From assembly GCF_902498825.1 (NCBI RefSeq), contig NZ_LR701459.1, positions 2,837,890 to 2,901,889 of the forward strand: a stretch of 64,000 bases of DNA, given 5' to 3'. Of the stretch, positions 1 to 7,904 are shown one piece after another. Made by a program: the position numbers and the translations under genes. A model generated the notes under the pieces. It saw only the letters and a program-made list of their open reading frames with translations, did not search any database and was not told the DNA's origin. Each line of letters begins with the position of its first letter. The first letter of the stretch is position 1. Origin of the DNA: Rhizobium sp. EC-SD404 (GTDB lineage Bacteria; Pseudomonadota; Alphaproteobacteria; Rhizobiales; Rhizobiaceae).

Positions 1-1093
1 AGCAGGCGTCGTGACCGGCCCCCGATACGATGTCGCGGTGGCTGTAGCCAAGACGTTCGGCAGCGTCGCGGATAGCCTTGACGCAGCCCGCGTCGAAGGT
101 GACGGGATCGAAATGTCCGACCGCTTCGATCTCGATCTCGATACCGAGCTCTGCCGCAATTTTCGGCGCCTCTGCCTCCAAACGTGCCTTCATCGCATCA
201 AGCGTCGCCTGGTCGGGCGAGCGGAAGTCGACGGTGAAGACGACCTTGCCGGGGATCACGTTGCGCGAGTTCGGGAACACCTCGCAATGGCCGATCGCAC
301 CGACCGCGTTAGGCTGATGATCCATGGCGATGGTGTGGACGAGTTCGGTGATGCGCGCCATTCCGAGACCGGCATTGCGGCGCATCGGCATCGGCGTCGA
401 GCCGGTATGGGCGTCCTTGCCGGTCAGCGTCACCTGCAGCCACCACAGCCCCTGGCCATGCGAGACGACACCGATATCTTTGCCTTCCAGCTCGAGGATC
501 GGACCCTGCTCGATGTGCAGCTCGAAGAACGCCTTCATCTTTCGAACGCCGATCTTCTCTTCGCCCTTCCAGCCGATCCGCTCGAGCTCGGCGCCGAATT
601 TCAGCCCCTTGGCGTCGGCACGCTCCAGCGCCCAGTCGAGCGCGTGGATGCCGGCAAAGACCCCGGAGGCGAGCATGGCCGGGGCGAAACGCGTGCCCTC
701 CTCGTTCGTCCAGTTGGTGACGACGATCGGATGCTTGGTCTTGATGTCGAGATCGTTCAGCGTGCGGATGACTTCGAGCCCACCCAGAACACCGAGCACG
801 CCGTCATATTTTCCGCCGGTCGGCTGCGTGTCGAGATGGCTGCCCACATAGACCGGAAGCGCGTCCGGGTCGGTGCCCTCGCGGCGATGGAACATGTTGC
901 CCATCTCGTCGACGCCCATGGTGAGGCCCGCCTCGTCGCACCAGCGCTTGAAGAGATGCCGTCCCTCGCCGTCTTCGTCGGTCAAGGTCTGGCGATTGTT
1001 GCCACCCCTAAGGCCTGGGCCGATTTGCGCCATCTCCATCAGGCTGTCCCACAGGCGATCGCCGTCGATGCGCATGTTTCCAGCAAGTGCCAT
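1..1093 (-). CDS. M20-family Zn-dependent hydrolase, likely beta-ureidopropionase (3' end outside window)
   Basis: Probably hydrolyses N-carbamoyl-beta-alanine to beta-alanine, CO2 and ammonia, the third step of reductive pyrimidine breakdown. About 364 residues are visible; the C-terminus lies beyond the left edge. Zinc-site motifs of the M20 amidohydrolase family are present: GSHLDTQPTGGKYDG at residues 84-98 (His86, Asp97) and NEEGTRF from residue 130, followed later by HIEQGP. The ATG at 1093 has a GGAAGGA Shine-Dalgarno about 6 bases upstream. Allantoate amidohydrolases and N-carbamoyl-L-amino-acid hydrolases share these motifs, so substrate is inferred from the neighbours: aminotransferase, RutR-like regulator and both dihydropyrimidine dehydrogenase subunits. 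A dihydropyrimidinase gene would be expected just left of the window. Confidence 0.85.
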   Translation of the reverse strand, partial: MALAGNMRIDGDRLWDSLMEMAQIGPGLRGGNNRQTLTDEDGEGRHLFKRWCDEAGLTMGVDEMGNMFHRREGTDPDALPVYVGSHLDTQPTGGKYDGVLGVLGGLEVIRTLNDLDIKTKHPIVVTNWTNEEGTRFAPAMLASGVFAGIHALDWALERADAKGLKFGAELERIGWKGEEKIGVRKMKAFFELHIEQGPILELEGKDIGVVSHGQGLWWLQVTLTGKDAHTGSTPMPMRRNAGLGMARITELVHTIAMDHQPNAVGAIGHCEVFPNSRNVIPGKVVFTVDFRSPDQATLDAMKARLEAEAPKIAAELGIEIEIEAVGHFDPVTFDAGCVKAIRDAAERLGYSHRDIVSGAGHDAC

Positions 1094-1147
1094 GGCGGTT
1101 CCTTCCATATAAGAAATGCTTTCGATTGGTGCGCGCAAAAAGCGCCG

Positions 1148-2473
1148 TCACTCGAGTGACGTCAGGATGTCCTTCAGCGTGTCGAAGATGAAATCGATCT
1201 GGCCCTTTTCGATGATCAGCGGCGGCGACAGCGCGATGATGTCCCCGGTCGTGCGGATGAGCAGCCCCGCGTCGTAGGCCTTGAGGAATGCCGAGAAGGC
1301 GCGCTTCGTCGGCAAGCCGGCGATCGGCTCCAGTTCGATTGCGCCCACCAGGCCGATCGAGCGCAGATCGATGACGTGCGGCAAGCCCTTGAGCGAATGG
1401 AGCGCTTCGGCAAAGTAGGGTGCAAGCTCGCTCGCACGGGTCAGCAGGCCTTCTTCCTGATAGGTGTCAAGTGTGCCGAGCGCGGCGGCGGAAGCGATCG
1501 GATTGCCCGAATAGGTATAGCCGTGGAAGAACTCGATCAGGTGCTCGGGGCCGGTCATGAAGGCATCGTAGATGTCCTTCTTCACAAACACCGCGCCCAT
1601 CGGAATGACGCCGTTGGTCAGCCCCTTTGCCGTGACCATGATGTCCGGCGTAACGCCGAAATAGTCGGCCGCGAACGGCGTGCCGAGGCGGCCGTAACCG
1701 GTGATGACTTCATCGAAGATCAGAAGAATACCGTGCTGGTTGCAGATTTCGCGCAGCTTTTTCAGATAGCCCTTCGGCGGGACAAGCACGCCGGTTGAGC
1801 CGGCCACTGGCTCGACGATCACGGCAGCGATGGTCGATGGATCATGCAGGGTCGCGATCCGCAGCAGGTCGTCGGCCAGTTCCGCGCCATGCTCCGGCTC
1901 GCCGACCGTATAAGCGTTGCGGTCCAGATCATGCGTGTGGCGCATGTGGTCGACGCCGGTCAGCAGCGTTCCGAACATCTTGCGGTTGGTGACGATGCCG
2001 CCGACGGAAATGCCGCCGAAATTGACGCCGTGATAGCCGCGCTCGCGACCGATGAGCCGGAAGCGCGAGCCGTTGCCCTTGGCGCGCTGGTAGGCGATCG
2101 CGATCTTCAGCGCGGTGTCGACCGACTCCGAACCCGAATTGGTGAAGAAGACGTGGTCGAAGCCTTCCGGCGTGATCTGCGTCAGGCGCGAAGCAAGTTC
2201 GAACGCCTTCGGATGACCCATCTGGAAGGCCGGCGCGTAGTCAAGCTCGCCTGCCTGCTGGCGGATCGCCTCTACGATCTTCGGGCGATTGTGACCGGCG
2301 TTGCAGCACCAGAGACCTGCCGTGCCGTCAAGCACCTGGCGGCCGTCCGATGTCGTGTAATGCATGCGGTCGGCCGACACGAACATGCGCGGCGCTTGCT
2401 TGAACTGCCGGTTCGCGGTGAACGGCATCCAGAAAGCTTCAAGATTGTTGGTTCTCACAGGTGCGCTGGCCAT
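1148..2473 (-). CDS. class III omega-amino acid (beta-alanine):pyruvate aminotransferase
   Basis: PLP-dependent class III aminotransferase, 441 residues. The family signature is complete: FDEVITGYGRLG with the PLP-contacting Asp at about 254, and the Schiff-base lysine in TAKGLTNG at about 283. The N-terminal SFWMPF-type region (here EAFWMPF) is typical of omega-amino acid:pyruvate transaminases. Lying 54 bases upstream of the ureidopropionase gene on the same strand, it most likely converts beta-alanine to malonate semialdehyde. An ATG at 2482 is in frame but only one base from the GGGAGG ribosome site (2484-2489); the ATG at 2473 has 10-base spacing and is preferred. Substrate specificity is inferred from context; gamma-aminobutyrate is an alternative. 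Confidence 0.88.
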   Translation of the reverse strand: MASAPVRTNNLEAFWMPFTANRQFKQAPRMFVSADRMHYTTSDGRQVLDGTAGLWCCNAGHNRPKIVEAIRQQAGELDYAPAFQMGHPKAFELASRLTQITPEGFDHVFFTNSGSESVDTALKIAIAYQRAKGNGSRFRLIGRERGYHGVNFGGISVGGIVTNRKMFGTLLTGVDHMRHTHDLDRNAYTVGEPEHGAELADDLLRIATLHDPSTIAAVIVEPVAGSTGVLVPPKGYLKKLREICNQHGILLIFDEVITGYGRLGTPFAADYFGVTPDIMVTAKGLTNGVIPMGAVFVKKDIYDAFMTGPEHLIEFFHGYTYSGNPIASAAALGTLDTYQEEGLLTRASELAPYFAEALHSLKGLPHVIDLRSIGLVGAIELEPIAGLPTKRAFSAFLKAYDAGLLIRTTGDIIALSPPLIIEKGQIDFIFDTLKDILTSLE

Positions 2474-2598
2474 GAGCGGCATGCCTCCCGCATGATCGTG
2501 GCCACTCGCCTGCCGCCATGCCTGAAAATGTTGATCCCCTGGCCAATCCGCCCGTCCCGCGCAAGCGGAGGTCTTTCTTCGCGAAGACCTTCAAAAAC

Positions 2599-2614
2599 TT
2601 GACTGATTGGTCAA
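2599..2614. promoter_or_regulatory. RutR-type operator between the aminotransferase and rutR genes
   Basis: The sequence TTGACTGATTGGTCAA matches the E. coli RutR consensus TTGACCA-N2-TGGTCAA at 12 of its 14 defined positions; the right half is perfect. It is the only striking feature in the 332 bases (2474-2805) between the divergent aminotransferase and regulator genes, so RutR may control both. RutR is known to release DNA on binding uracil or thymine. The consensus is recalled, not computed here. Confidence 0.75.
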
Positions 2615-2805
2615 AATGTACGCTAGAAGAGCAGCATAGGCCGGTCAAGCCCGATTTCTGCAAGCCGCCGCTCCAGCCACAACCTCGTGTCCTGGGCCGA
2701 GTTGGGGCCCGGGTCGGGGCTGGTGTCGTGGCTCATACTAGCGGCTCGTCGAGCGGGCCAGATGGCGTGCGCGCGATGCCTTTCGGCCGGCTCGGGGGAA
2801 TGGGA

Positions 2806-3483
2806 ATGGACGTTCGTGCAAAGCCCAGATCGCGCAAGTCGCGGCTGTCGGAGGATCAACAACCGGCCGAGAAGCGCACGCGCATACAGGCGATCAACCG
2901 CGGCCTGATCATCGATGCGGCCCTCGACATTTTCTCCACCTACGGCTTTCGCGGATCGACGATCGATCAGATCGCGGAAAAGGCCGGCATGTCGAAGCCG
3001 AACCTCCTCTATTATTTCCCGCGCAAGGACGATATCTACGTCACGGTGCTGGAGAAGACGCTTGAGGAATGGCTCGACCCGTTCGAGGCGATCGATCCGA
3101 ATGGCGACCCGATCGAGGAACTGCGCCGCTACATCACGCTGAAGCTCGAAATGTCGGCGCGCAAGCCCGAGGCCTCGCGGCTCTTCGCCAACGAGATTCT
3201 TCACGGCGCTCCCCGCATCGGGCATTTTCTCGAGACCCATTTGAAGAAACTGGTGCGCGAGAAGGCCGCCGTTCTCTCACGCTGGACCAGCGAAGGCCGG
3301 CTTGCGCCCGTCGATCCCTATCATCTGATCTTCAGCATCTGGGCAATGACGCAACACTACGCGGACTTCGACGTCCAGATCCGCGCCGTGCTCGGCCATC
3401 AGGTCGATCAGCCGGGCCACCACGAGCAGACCGCGCAGGCGGTGCTGACCATTCTCCTGAACGGCATCCGTCCGCGATCCTGA
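2806..3483 (+). CDS. rutR: TetR-family regulator, RutR-like (pyrimidine catabolism)
   Basis: Predicted uracil/thymine-responsive repressor of pyrimidine catabolism. 225 residues, against about 212 for E. coli RutR. The N-terminal TetR helix-turn-helix covers about residues 29-75, with AALDIFSTYGFRGSTIDQIA then SKPNLLYYFPRKDDIY. The C-terminal half matches the RutR ligand-binding domain (ARKPEASRLFANEILHGAP, DPYHLIFSIWAMTQHYADF). Several upstream in-frame starts exist. The ATG at 2806 is chosen because GGGGGA (2794-2799) sits six bases before it, while the ATG at 2800 abuts that site. It is divergent from the aminotransferase gene, with a RutR-type operator between them. Confidence 0.88.
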   Translation: MDVRAKPRSRKSRLSEDQQPAEKRTRIQAINRGLIIDAALDIFSTYGFRGSTIDQIAEKAGMSKPNLLYYFPRKDDIYVTVLEKTLEEWLDPFEAIDPNGDPIEELRRYITLKLEMSARKPEASRLFANEILHGAPRIGHFLETHLKKLVREKAAVLSRWTSEGRLAPVDPYHLIFSIWAMTQHYADFDVQIRAVLGHQVDQPGHHEQTAQAVLTILLNGIRPRS

Positions 3484-3511
3484 AATCGCGACCCGCACCA
3501 AGGTCGCGATT
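3484..3511. terminator. hairpin directly after the rutR stop codon
   Basis: A perfect 10-bp stem, AATCGCGACC pairing with GGTCGCGATT around an 8-base loop, begins on the first base after the rutR stop. No T-run follows, so it may be a weak terminator or a transcript-stabilising element separating rutR from the downstream EthD gene. Confidence 0.45.
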
Positions 3512-3566
3512 GTCCCGGTCGTCGACCGCTGCAAGAGTGCGCAAGCACCCCGGGGAGGATCCGACC

Positions 3567-3875
3567 ATGGCCAAGCTCATCGCGCTCTACAAGAAGCCTG
3601 CCGATACCGAGAAATTCGATGCCTATTATCGCGACACGCACATTCCGCTCGCGAAGACCATTCCAGGCCTGACGAATTACGAGATCAGCACCTCGTCGAT
3701 CGCGACGCCCGACGGTGAAGCGCCCTATTATCTGATCGCAATGCTGTCTTTCGAGTCGCTCTCGGCCATCAACGAGGGACTGCAGTCGCCGCAGGGCCAG
3801 GCAACGGCAGCCGACCTCGCCAATTTCGCCGATGCCGGCGTCGATCTTATCTTTTTCGACGACAAGAAGGTCTAG
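3567..3875 (+). CDS. EthD family protein
   Basis: Small 102-residue protein of the EthD dimeric alpha/beta-barrel family. The fold signature is visible: an N-terminal strand (AKLIALYKKP), then FDAYYRDTHIPLAKTIPGL with the conserved YxxxHxPLA histidine, and a C-terminal SPQGQATAADLANFAD helix. EthD of Rhodococcus is needed for ethyl tert-butyl ether oxidation, but most family members have no known reaction. A strong GGGGAGGA ribosome site ends about 7 bases before the ATG. It follows rutR by 83 bases with a hairpin between, so it may be co-regulated with pyrimidine catabolism, though nothing in the sequence proves that. Confidence 0.8.
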   Translation: MAKLIALYKKPADTEKFDAYYRDTHIPLAKTIPGLTNYEISTSSIATPDGEAPYYLIAMLSFESLSAINEGLQSPQGQATAADLANFADAGVDLIFFDDKKV

Positions 3876-4837
3876 TCGGCCGCGACCACGAGAACCACGA
3901 GGCCGAGCACGGTGACGAGCGCGCCGGCCAGCACGCTCATCGTCGTCCACCCTGCCCCGGACAGGCCTTCAAGCACGATGATAATGCTCGGGATCAGGTA
4001 GGAATAGCCGAACACCTTCGAGACCGGCAGGCGCATCGATGCGTATTGGAGGAGGAAGAAGCTGACTCCCGTCGCGAAGATCGCGAGATAGACGACCGTC
4101 AGCCAGACGATGCCGGGCAGGTTTGCCCAATCAGTGCGGGCGATTTCGCCGGCGCCGTAGACGATGATGCAAAGCCCGGTGGCGAAAAGCGTCCAGAACG
4201 TGAAATAGGCCAGCGGCTCGCCGCGGTTGAACTTCTTGACCAGCGGCGCGTAGATCGCGTGGGCGACGCAGCCGATGAAGAAGATCGCCTCCCCCGTGCC
4301 GATCTGGAAGCCGAGCAAGGCATCGAGACGTCCGCCGAAGATCACCCAGACGGCACCGGCGCCGGCGACGAGCAGGCTGAACAGCACGACCGGGCTCACC
4401 TTCTGACCGAGCAGCAGGAAGCCGAAGCCGGCGCTCATGAACGGGATCAGCGTGAAGACGGCACCGCTCGACACCGGGCTCGTCAGCCCGAGCGAGATGA
4501 ACATGGTGACGAAATAGATCGCCATCAGCGCGCCCAGCACGAGATAGCGCCAGGGCGCCTTCGGCACCGACGACAGGCGGTGGGGCGTGCCCCGCAGCAG
4601 AACGGTTGCCGCCACCGCCATGATCGCGACGCCGATGGCAAACCGGATGGCATTCAGCGCCACCGGCCCGATATGGGGAGCGGCGCGCGAGCCGAGCGAG
4701 AACGACACCGCCACGATCAGCGCGAAACCGACCATTGCGAGATGTCCGAACAACTTCTCCCGCCCGATCGCGTAGCCGGCTGTGACCGGCCGAACCGAAT
4801 TGTCTGAGATCGAGGCCTGGGGAACATCTGTGCGCAT
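3872..4837 (-). CDS. DMT-superfamily transporter (EamA)
   Basis: 321-residue membrane protein with about ten hydrophobic segments in two similar halves, the usual EamA/RhaT layout of the drug/metabolite transporter superfamily. The first segment begins near residue 33 (LAMVGFALIVAVSFSLGS), and the last (LVTVLGLVVLVVAAD) runs to the C-terminus. Substrate unknown; members export or import amino acids, purines and other metabolites. It converges on the EthD gene and the two stop codons overlap by four bases. A substrate linked to pyrimidine breakdown is possible from position alone. Confidence 0.82.
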   Translation of the reverse strand: MRTDVPQASISDNSVRPVTAGYAIGREKLFGHLAMVGFALIVAVSFSLGSRAAPHIGPVALNAIRFAIGVAIMAVAATVLLRGTPHRLSSVPKAPWRYLVLGALMAIYFVTMFISLGLTSPVSSGAVFTLIPFMSAGFGFLLLGQKVSPVVLFSLLVAGAGAVWVIFGGRLDALLGFQIGTGEAIFFIGCVAHAIYAPLVKKFNRGEPLAYFTFWTLFATGLCIIVYGAGEIARTDWANLPGIVWLTVVYLAIFATGVSFFLLQYASMRLPVSKVFGYSYLIPSIIIVLEGLSGAGWTTMSVLAGALVTVLGLVVLVVAAD

Positions 4838-4908
4838 GCCTGCTCCCTACCCGGCTTCGTGAGGCAATGCCAGATCGACATCAGACGCCGTAGCGAGACA
4901 AACGAAAC

Positions 4909-4935
4909 GAGCCCCGGCTTTTCAGACCGGGGCTC
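4909..4935 (-). terminator. rho-independent terminator downstream of preA
   Basis: A 9-bp GC stem (GAGCCCCGG with CCGGGGCTC) encloses a 9-base loop. It lies 34 bases past the preA stop. On the minus strand it is followed by CGTTTCGTTTGT, a loose T-rich tract. The plus strand also has a T-run a little further on (CTTTTTGG). Confidence 0.75.
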
Positions 4936-4969
4936 GAAAGTCTTTTTGGGAGGAAAACGACGCGTCCGA

Positions 4970-6283
4970 TTACTCGGCAGCTTCCTTGACGGCCATCGGG
5001 TTGTTCGGGTGCTGCGTCCAGTTGGCGTAGTTCGGGTCGATCGGACGGCCGGTCCGCGGATCGGCGCCGGCGACGAGCTGCTCCATCGTGATGCAGTCTT
5101 CCACCGGGCAGACATTGACGCAGAGATTGCAGCCGACGCACTCGTCGTCCATCACCTCGAAGTGGCGGACGCCATCGACCATCGACGTGATCGCCTGGTG
5201 CGATGTGTCCTCGCAGGCGATGTGGCAGCGGCCGCACTTGATGCAGAGATCCTGGTCGATGCGCGCCTTCGTGACGTAGTTGAGGTTGAGATACTGCCAG
5301 TCCGTGACGTTCGGAACCGCCATGCCCTGGAAATCCGAAATCGAGCGGTAGCCCTTTTCGTCCATCCAGTCGGAAAGACCGTCGATCATTTCCTGCACGA
5401 TCTTGAAGCCGTAGGTCATGGCCGCCGTGCAGACCTGAACGGTGCCGCAGCCGAGCGCGATGAATTCGGCCGCATCGCGCCAGGTGGTGACGCCACCGAT
5501 GCCCGAGATGGGCATACCGCGCGTCTCGCCGTCCCGCGCGATTTCCGCGACCATGTTGAGCGCGATCGGCTTCACCGCCGGGCCGCAATAGCCGCCATGC
5601 GATCCCTTGCCGTCGATCGATGGTTCCGGCGAGAAGGTGTCCAGATTGACCGACGTGATCGACGAGATTGTGTTGATCAGCGAGACCGCATCCGCGCCAC
5701 CGCGCTTGGCCGCGCGGGCCGGATAGCGGATGTCGGTGATGTTCGGCGTCAGCTTCACGATCACCGGCATGCGCGAATAAATCTTGCACCATTCGGCGAC
5801 CATCTGGATGTATTCCGGTACCTGGCCGACGGCCGCACCCATGCCACGCTCGCTCATACCGTGCGGACAACCGAAATTGAGCTCGATCCCGTCGGCGCCT
5901 GTATCTTCGACGCGCGGCAGGATCGCCTTCCACTCGGCTTCCTCACAAGGGACCATGATCGAGGCGATCATCGCGCGGTCCGGCCAGCGCCGCTTGACCT
6001 CGGCGATCTCGCGCAGGTTTGTCTCAAGGTCGCGGTCGGTGATGAGTTCTATGTTGTTCAGACCGAGCAGGCGCCGGTCCGGCCCCCAGATCGCGCCATA
6101 GCGCGGGCCGTTGACGTTGACGACGGGAGGCCCTTCCGAGCCGAGCGTCTTCCAGACGACCCCGCCCCACCCGGCTTCGAATGCACGCTCGACATTGTAG
6201 GCCTTGTCGGTCGGGGGCGCGGAGGCGAGCCAGAACGGATTGGGCGACTTGATGCCGAGAAAATTGGTGGAAAGATCAGCCAT
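4970..6283 (-). CDS. preA: NAD-dependent dihydropyrimidine dehydrogenase, catalytic subunit PreA
   Basis: Reduces uracil and thymine to the 5,6-dihydro forms together with PreT. 437 residues: an N-terminal FMN-binding TIM barrel of the dihydroorotate dehydrogenase class (NPFWLASAPPT, ELNFGCPHGMSERGMGAA with the active-site cysteine region, PVIVKLTPN, GIGGVTTW), then a C-terminal double-cluster ferredoxin domain (CIKCGRCHIACEDTSHQ and CVGCNLCVNVCPVEDC). This matches the C-terminal part of mammalian DPD and bacterial PreA/PydX. preT lies 15 bases upstream on the same strand, so the two are co-transcribed. Electrons come from NAD(P)H via PreT. Confidence 0.95.
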   Translation of the reverse strand: MADLSTNFLGIKSPNPFWLASAPPTDKAYNVERAFEAGWGGVVWKTLGSEGPPVVNVNGPRYGAIWGPDRRLLGLNNIELITDRDLETNLREIAEVKRRWPDRAMIASIMVPCEEAEWKAILPRVEDTGADGIELNFGCPHGMSERGMGAAVGQVPEYIQMVAEWCKIYSRMPVIVKLTPNITDIRYPARAAKRGGADAVSLINTISSITSVNLDTFSPEPSIDGKGSHGGYCGPAVKPIALNMVAEIARDGETRGMPISGIGGVTTWRDAAEFIALGCGTVQVCTAAMTYGFKIVQEMIDGLSDWMDEKGYRSISDFQGMAVPNVTDWQYLNLNYVTKARIDQDLCIKCGRCHIACEDTSHQAITSMVDGVRHFEVMDDECVGCNLCVNVCPVEDCITMEQLVAGADPRTGRPIDPNYANWTQHPNNPMAVKEAAE

Positions 6284-6298
6284 TGTCTCGTCCCTTTC

Positions 6299-7657
6299 TC
6301 AAGCGCCCATCAAGGCGGCGTGGATGTCCATGGCGGCGATCTTGCCGTCTTCGACGGAGACGACCGTCAGGTCCTCACCTCCGAAGATGCAGTCGCCACC
6401 GGCCCAGACTTTGGCGAGTGAGGTGCGCCGTGCCGCATCTGTCAGGATACGGCCCTTTTCGAGCCGGATATCGGTGCCGGCGAGCGGTCCGGCATCGAAG
6501 CTCTGGCCGATCGCCTTGAAGACCTGGTCGGCCGGCAGGATCATCGTCTCGCCGGTTCCGACGAGCGCCCCGTTCGGCTGGGCAGTGTATTCCAGTTCGA
6601 TACCGACGACCGCGCCGCCCTCGCCGCGCAAGAGCGACTTCGGCTTCAGCCAGTGACGGATGGTGACGCCGGCGGTCTTGGCGACTTCCTGCTCGTATTC
6701 CGAAGCGTTCATCGCATCTTGGCCGCGGCGGTAGCAAATGGTCACGTCTTCCGCCCCGAGCAGCTTGACCTGCGTCGCGACGTCGATCGCCGTCATGCCG
6801 CCGCCGATGACGACCACGCGGCGGCCGACCGGCAGCGCGGCGAGATCGTCCGTCTGGCGGAGCTTGGCGATATAATCGACCGCATCGATGCAGCCTTCGG
6901 CATCTTCGCCTTCGAGGCCGAGATCGTTCACGCCGGGCAGGCCCATTCCGAGGAAGACGGCATCGAAGCCGGCCGTCAGGTCTGAAAGAGCGATGTCGCG
7001 GCCGAGCGCCGTCGCCGGTTTGATCTCGATACCGCCGATGCCGAGGATGAATTCGAGTTCCGCCTGGGCGAACCCGTCGACCGACTTGTAGGCCGCGATC
7101 CCGTATTCGTTGAGGCCGCCGGCCTTCTCGCGGGCATCGAAAACCGTGACGTCATGGCCGAGTGCCGCGAGGCGGTGGGCGCAGGACAAACCGGCTGGAC
7201 CGGCGCCGACGACCGCGACCCGCTTGCCGGTCGGTTCGGCGCGCGTGAAGGGATGCGCCGATGCGGTCTCCATCAGATGGTCGGTCGCGTAGCGCTGAAG
7301 CTGGCCAATCTTGACCGGCTTACCTTCTGCCACTTCGCGCACGCAGACCTCTTCGCACAGCGTCTCCGTCGGACACACGCGGGCGCACATGCCGCCCATG
7401 ATATTGGATTTGAGGATGGTCTTGGCCGCCCCGGTGGCGTTGTCGGCAGCGATCTGGCGAATGAAGAGCGGGATGTCGATCGAGGTCGGACACGCGTTCA
7501 TGCACGGGGCATCGTAGCAGAAATAGCAGCGATCGGCCTCCACGAAGGCCTCGTGGCGATCAAGCGGCGGATGCAGGTCGGAGAAATTCGTCGAATAATC
7601 GTCGGGCGCGAGCCGGCCAGGCTTCACGTCCCGCGCGGCTGGCACGGAAATCGTCAT
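6299..7657 (-). CDS. preT: dihydropyrimidine dehydrogenase, NAD(P)H-oxidoreductase subunit PreT
   Basis: Glutamate-synthase-small-subunit-like flavoprotein, 452 residues, feeding electrons to PreA. The N-terminal domain carries Fe-S cysteine groups (CYFCYDAPCMNACPTSID and CARVCPTETLCEEVCVRE). An FAD-binding Rossmann motif VAVVGAGPAGLSCAHRLA lies at about residues 148-165 and a second NAD(P)-binding motif VVVIGGGMTAIDVATQ around 290. It ends with the FAD-contact region AGGDCIFGGEDLTVVSVEDG. It is the first gene of the preT-preA unit. A weak RutR-like palindrome lies 144 bases upstream of its start. Confidence 0.94.
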   Translation of the reverse strand: MTISVPAARDVKPGRLAPDDYSTNFSDLHPPLDRHEAFVEADRCYFCYDAPCMNACPTSIDIPLFIRQIAADNATGAAKTILKSNIMGGMCARVCPTETLCEEVCVREVAEGKPVKIGQLQRYATDHLMETASAHPFTRAEPTGKRVAVVGAGPAGLSCAHRLAALGHDVTVFDAREKAGGLNEYGIAAYKSVDGFAQAELEFILGIGGIEIKPATALGRDIALSDLTAGFDAVFLGMGLPGVNDLGLEGEDAEGCIDAVDYIAKLRQTDDLAALPVGRRVVVIGGGMTAIDVATQVKLLGAEDVTICYRRGQDAMNASEYEQEVAKTAGVTIRHWLKPKSLLRGEGGAVVGIELEYTAQPNGALVGTGETMILPADQVFKAIGQSFDAGPLAGTDIRLEKGRILTDAARRTSLAKVWAGGDCIFGGEDLTVVSVEDGKIAAMDIHAALMGA

Positions 7658-7800
7658 TGTTCCACCTCGGGTTCAGCCGGTCGCGCCCTCGGTCATCCGC
7701 CCGGTCCCACCCCGTTGCGTGCCGATTTATAGCGGGTCTGACGATCCGGTGTCTTCTTGTTGCGGTGAGAATGAGCGGAAAATTCCGGGGCGTCAATTTT

Positions 7801-7816
7801 TTTATCATCCGATCAA
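7801..7816. promoter_or_regulatory. possible second RutR-like operator upstream of preT
   Basis: TTTATCATCCGATCAA, read on the minus strand as TTGATCGGATGATAAA, agrees with the recalled RutR consensus at 10 of 14 defined positions and sits inside an AT-rich island between preT and gnd. It is weaker than the site at 2599 but lies where a RutR-controlled preT promoter would be expected. Confidence 0.4.
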
Positions 7817-7846
7817 AAAATTCTTCAGACCGCCTCCCCCAAACGA

Positions 7847-7873
7847 AAACGGAGCCCGATTTGGGCTCCGTTT
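7847..7873 (-). terminator. rho-independent terminator downstream of gnd
   Basis: A perfect 11-bp stem (AAACGGAGCCC with GGGCTCCGTTT) encloses a 5-base loop. On the minus strand it is followed by TCGTTTGG, and it starts 31 bases after the gnd stop. It also insulates gnd from preT. Confidence 0.8.
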
Positions 7874-7904
7874 GCTGCATTCGAAAGGAGCAGAAACGCC
7901 TGCG

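Noticed and set aside
4859..6421. 520-codon plus-strand ORF opposite preA
   Set aside because: Shadow frame of GC-rich preA and the end of preT. The product is Arg/Asp/His-rich without any family motif, while preA carries complete FMN and Fe-S motifs.
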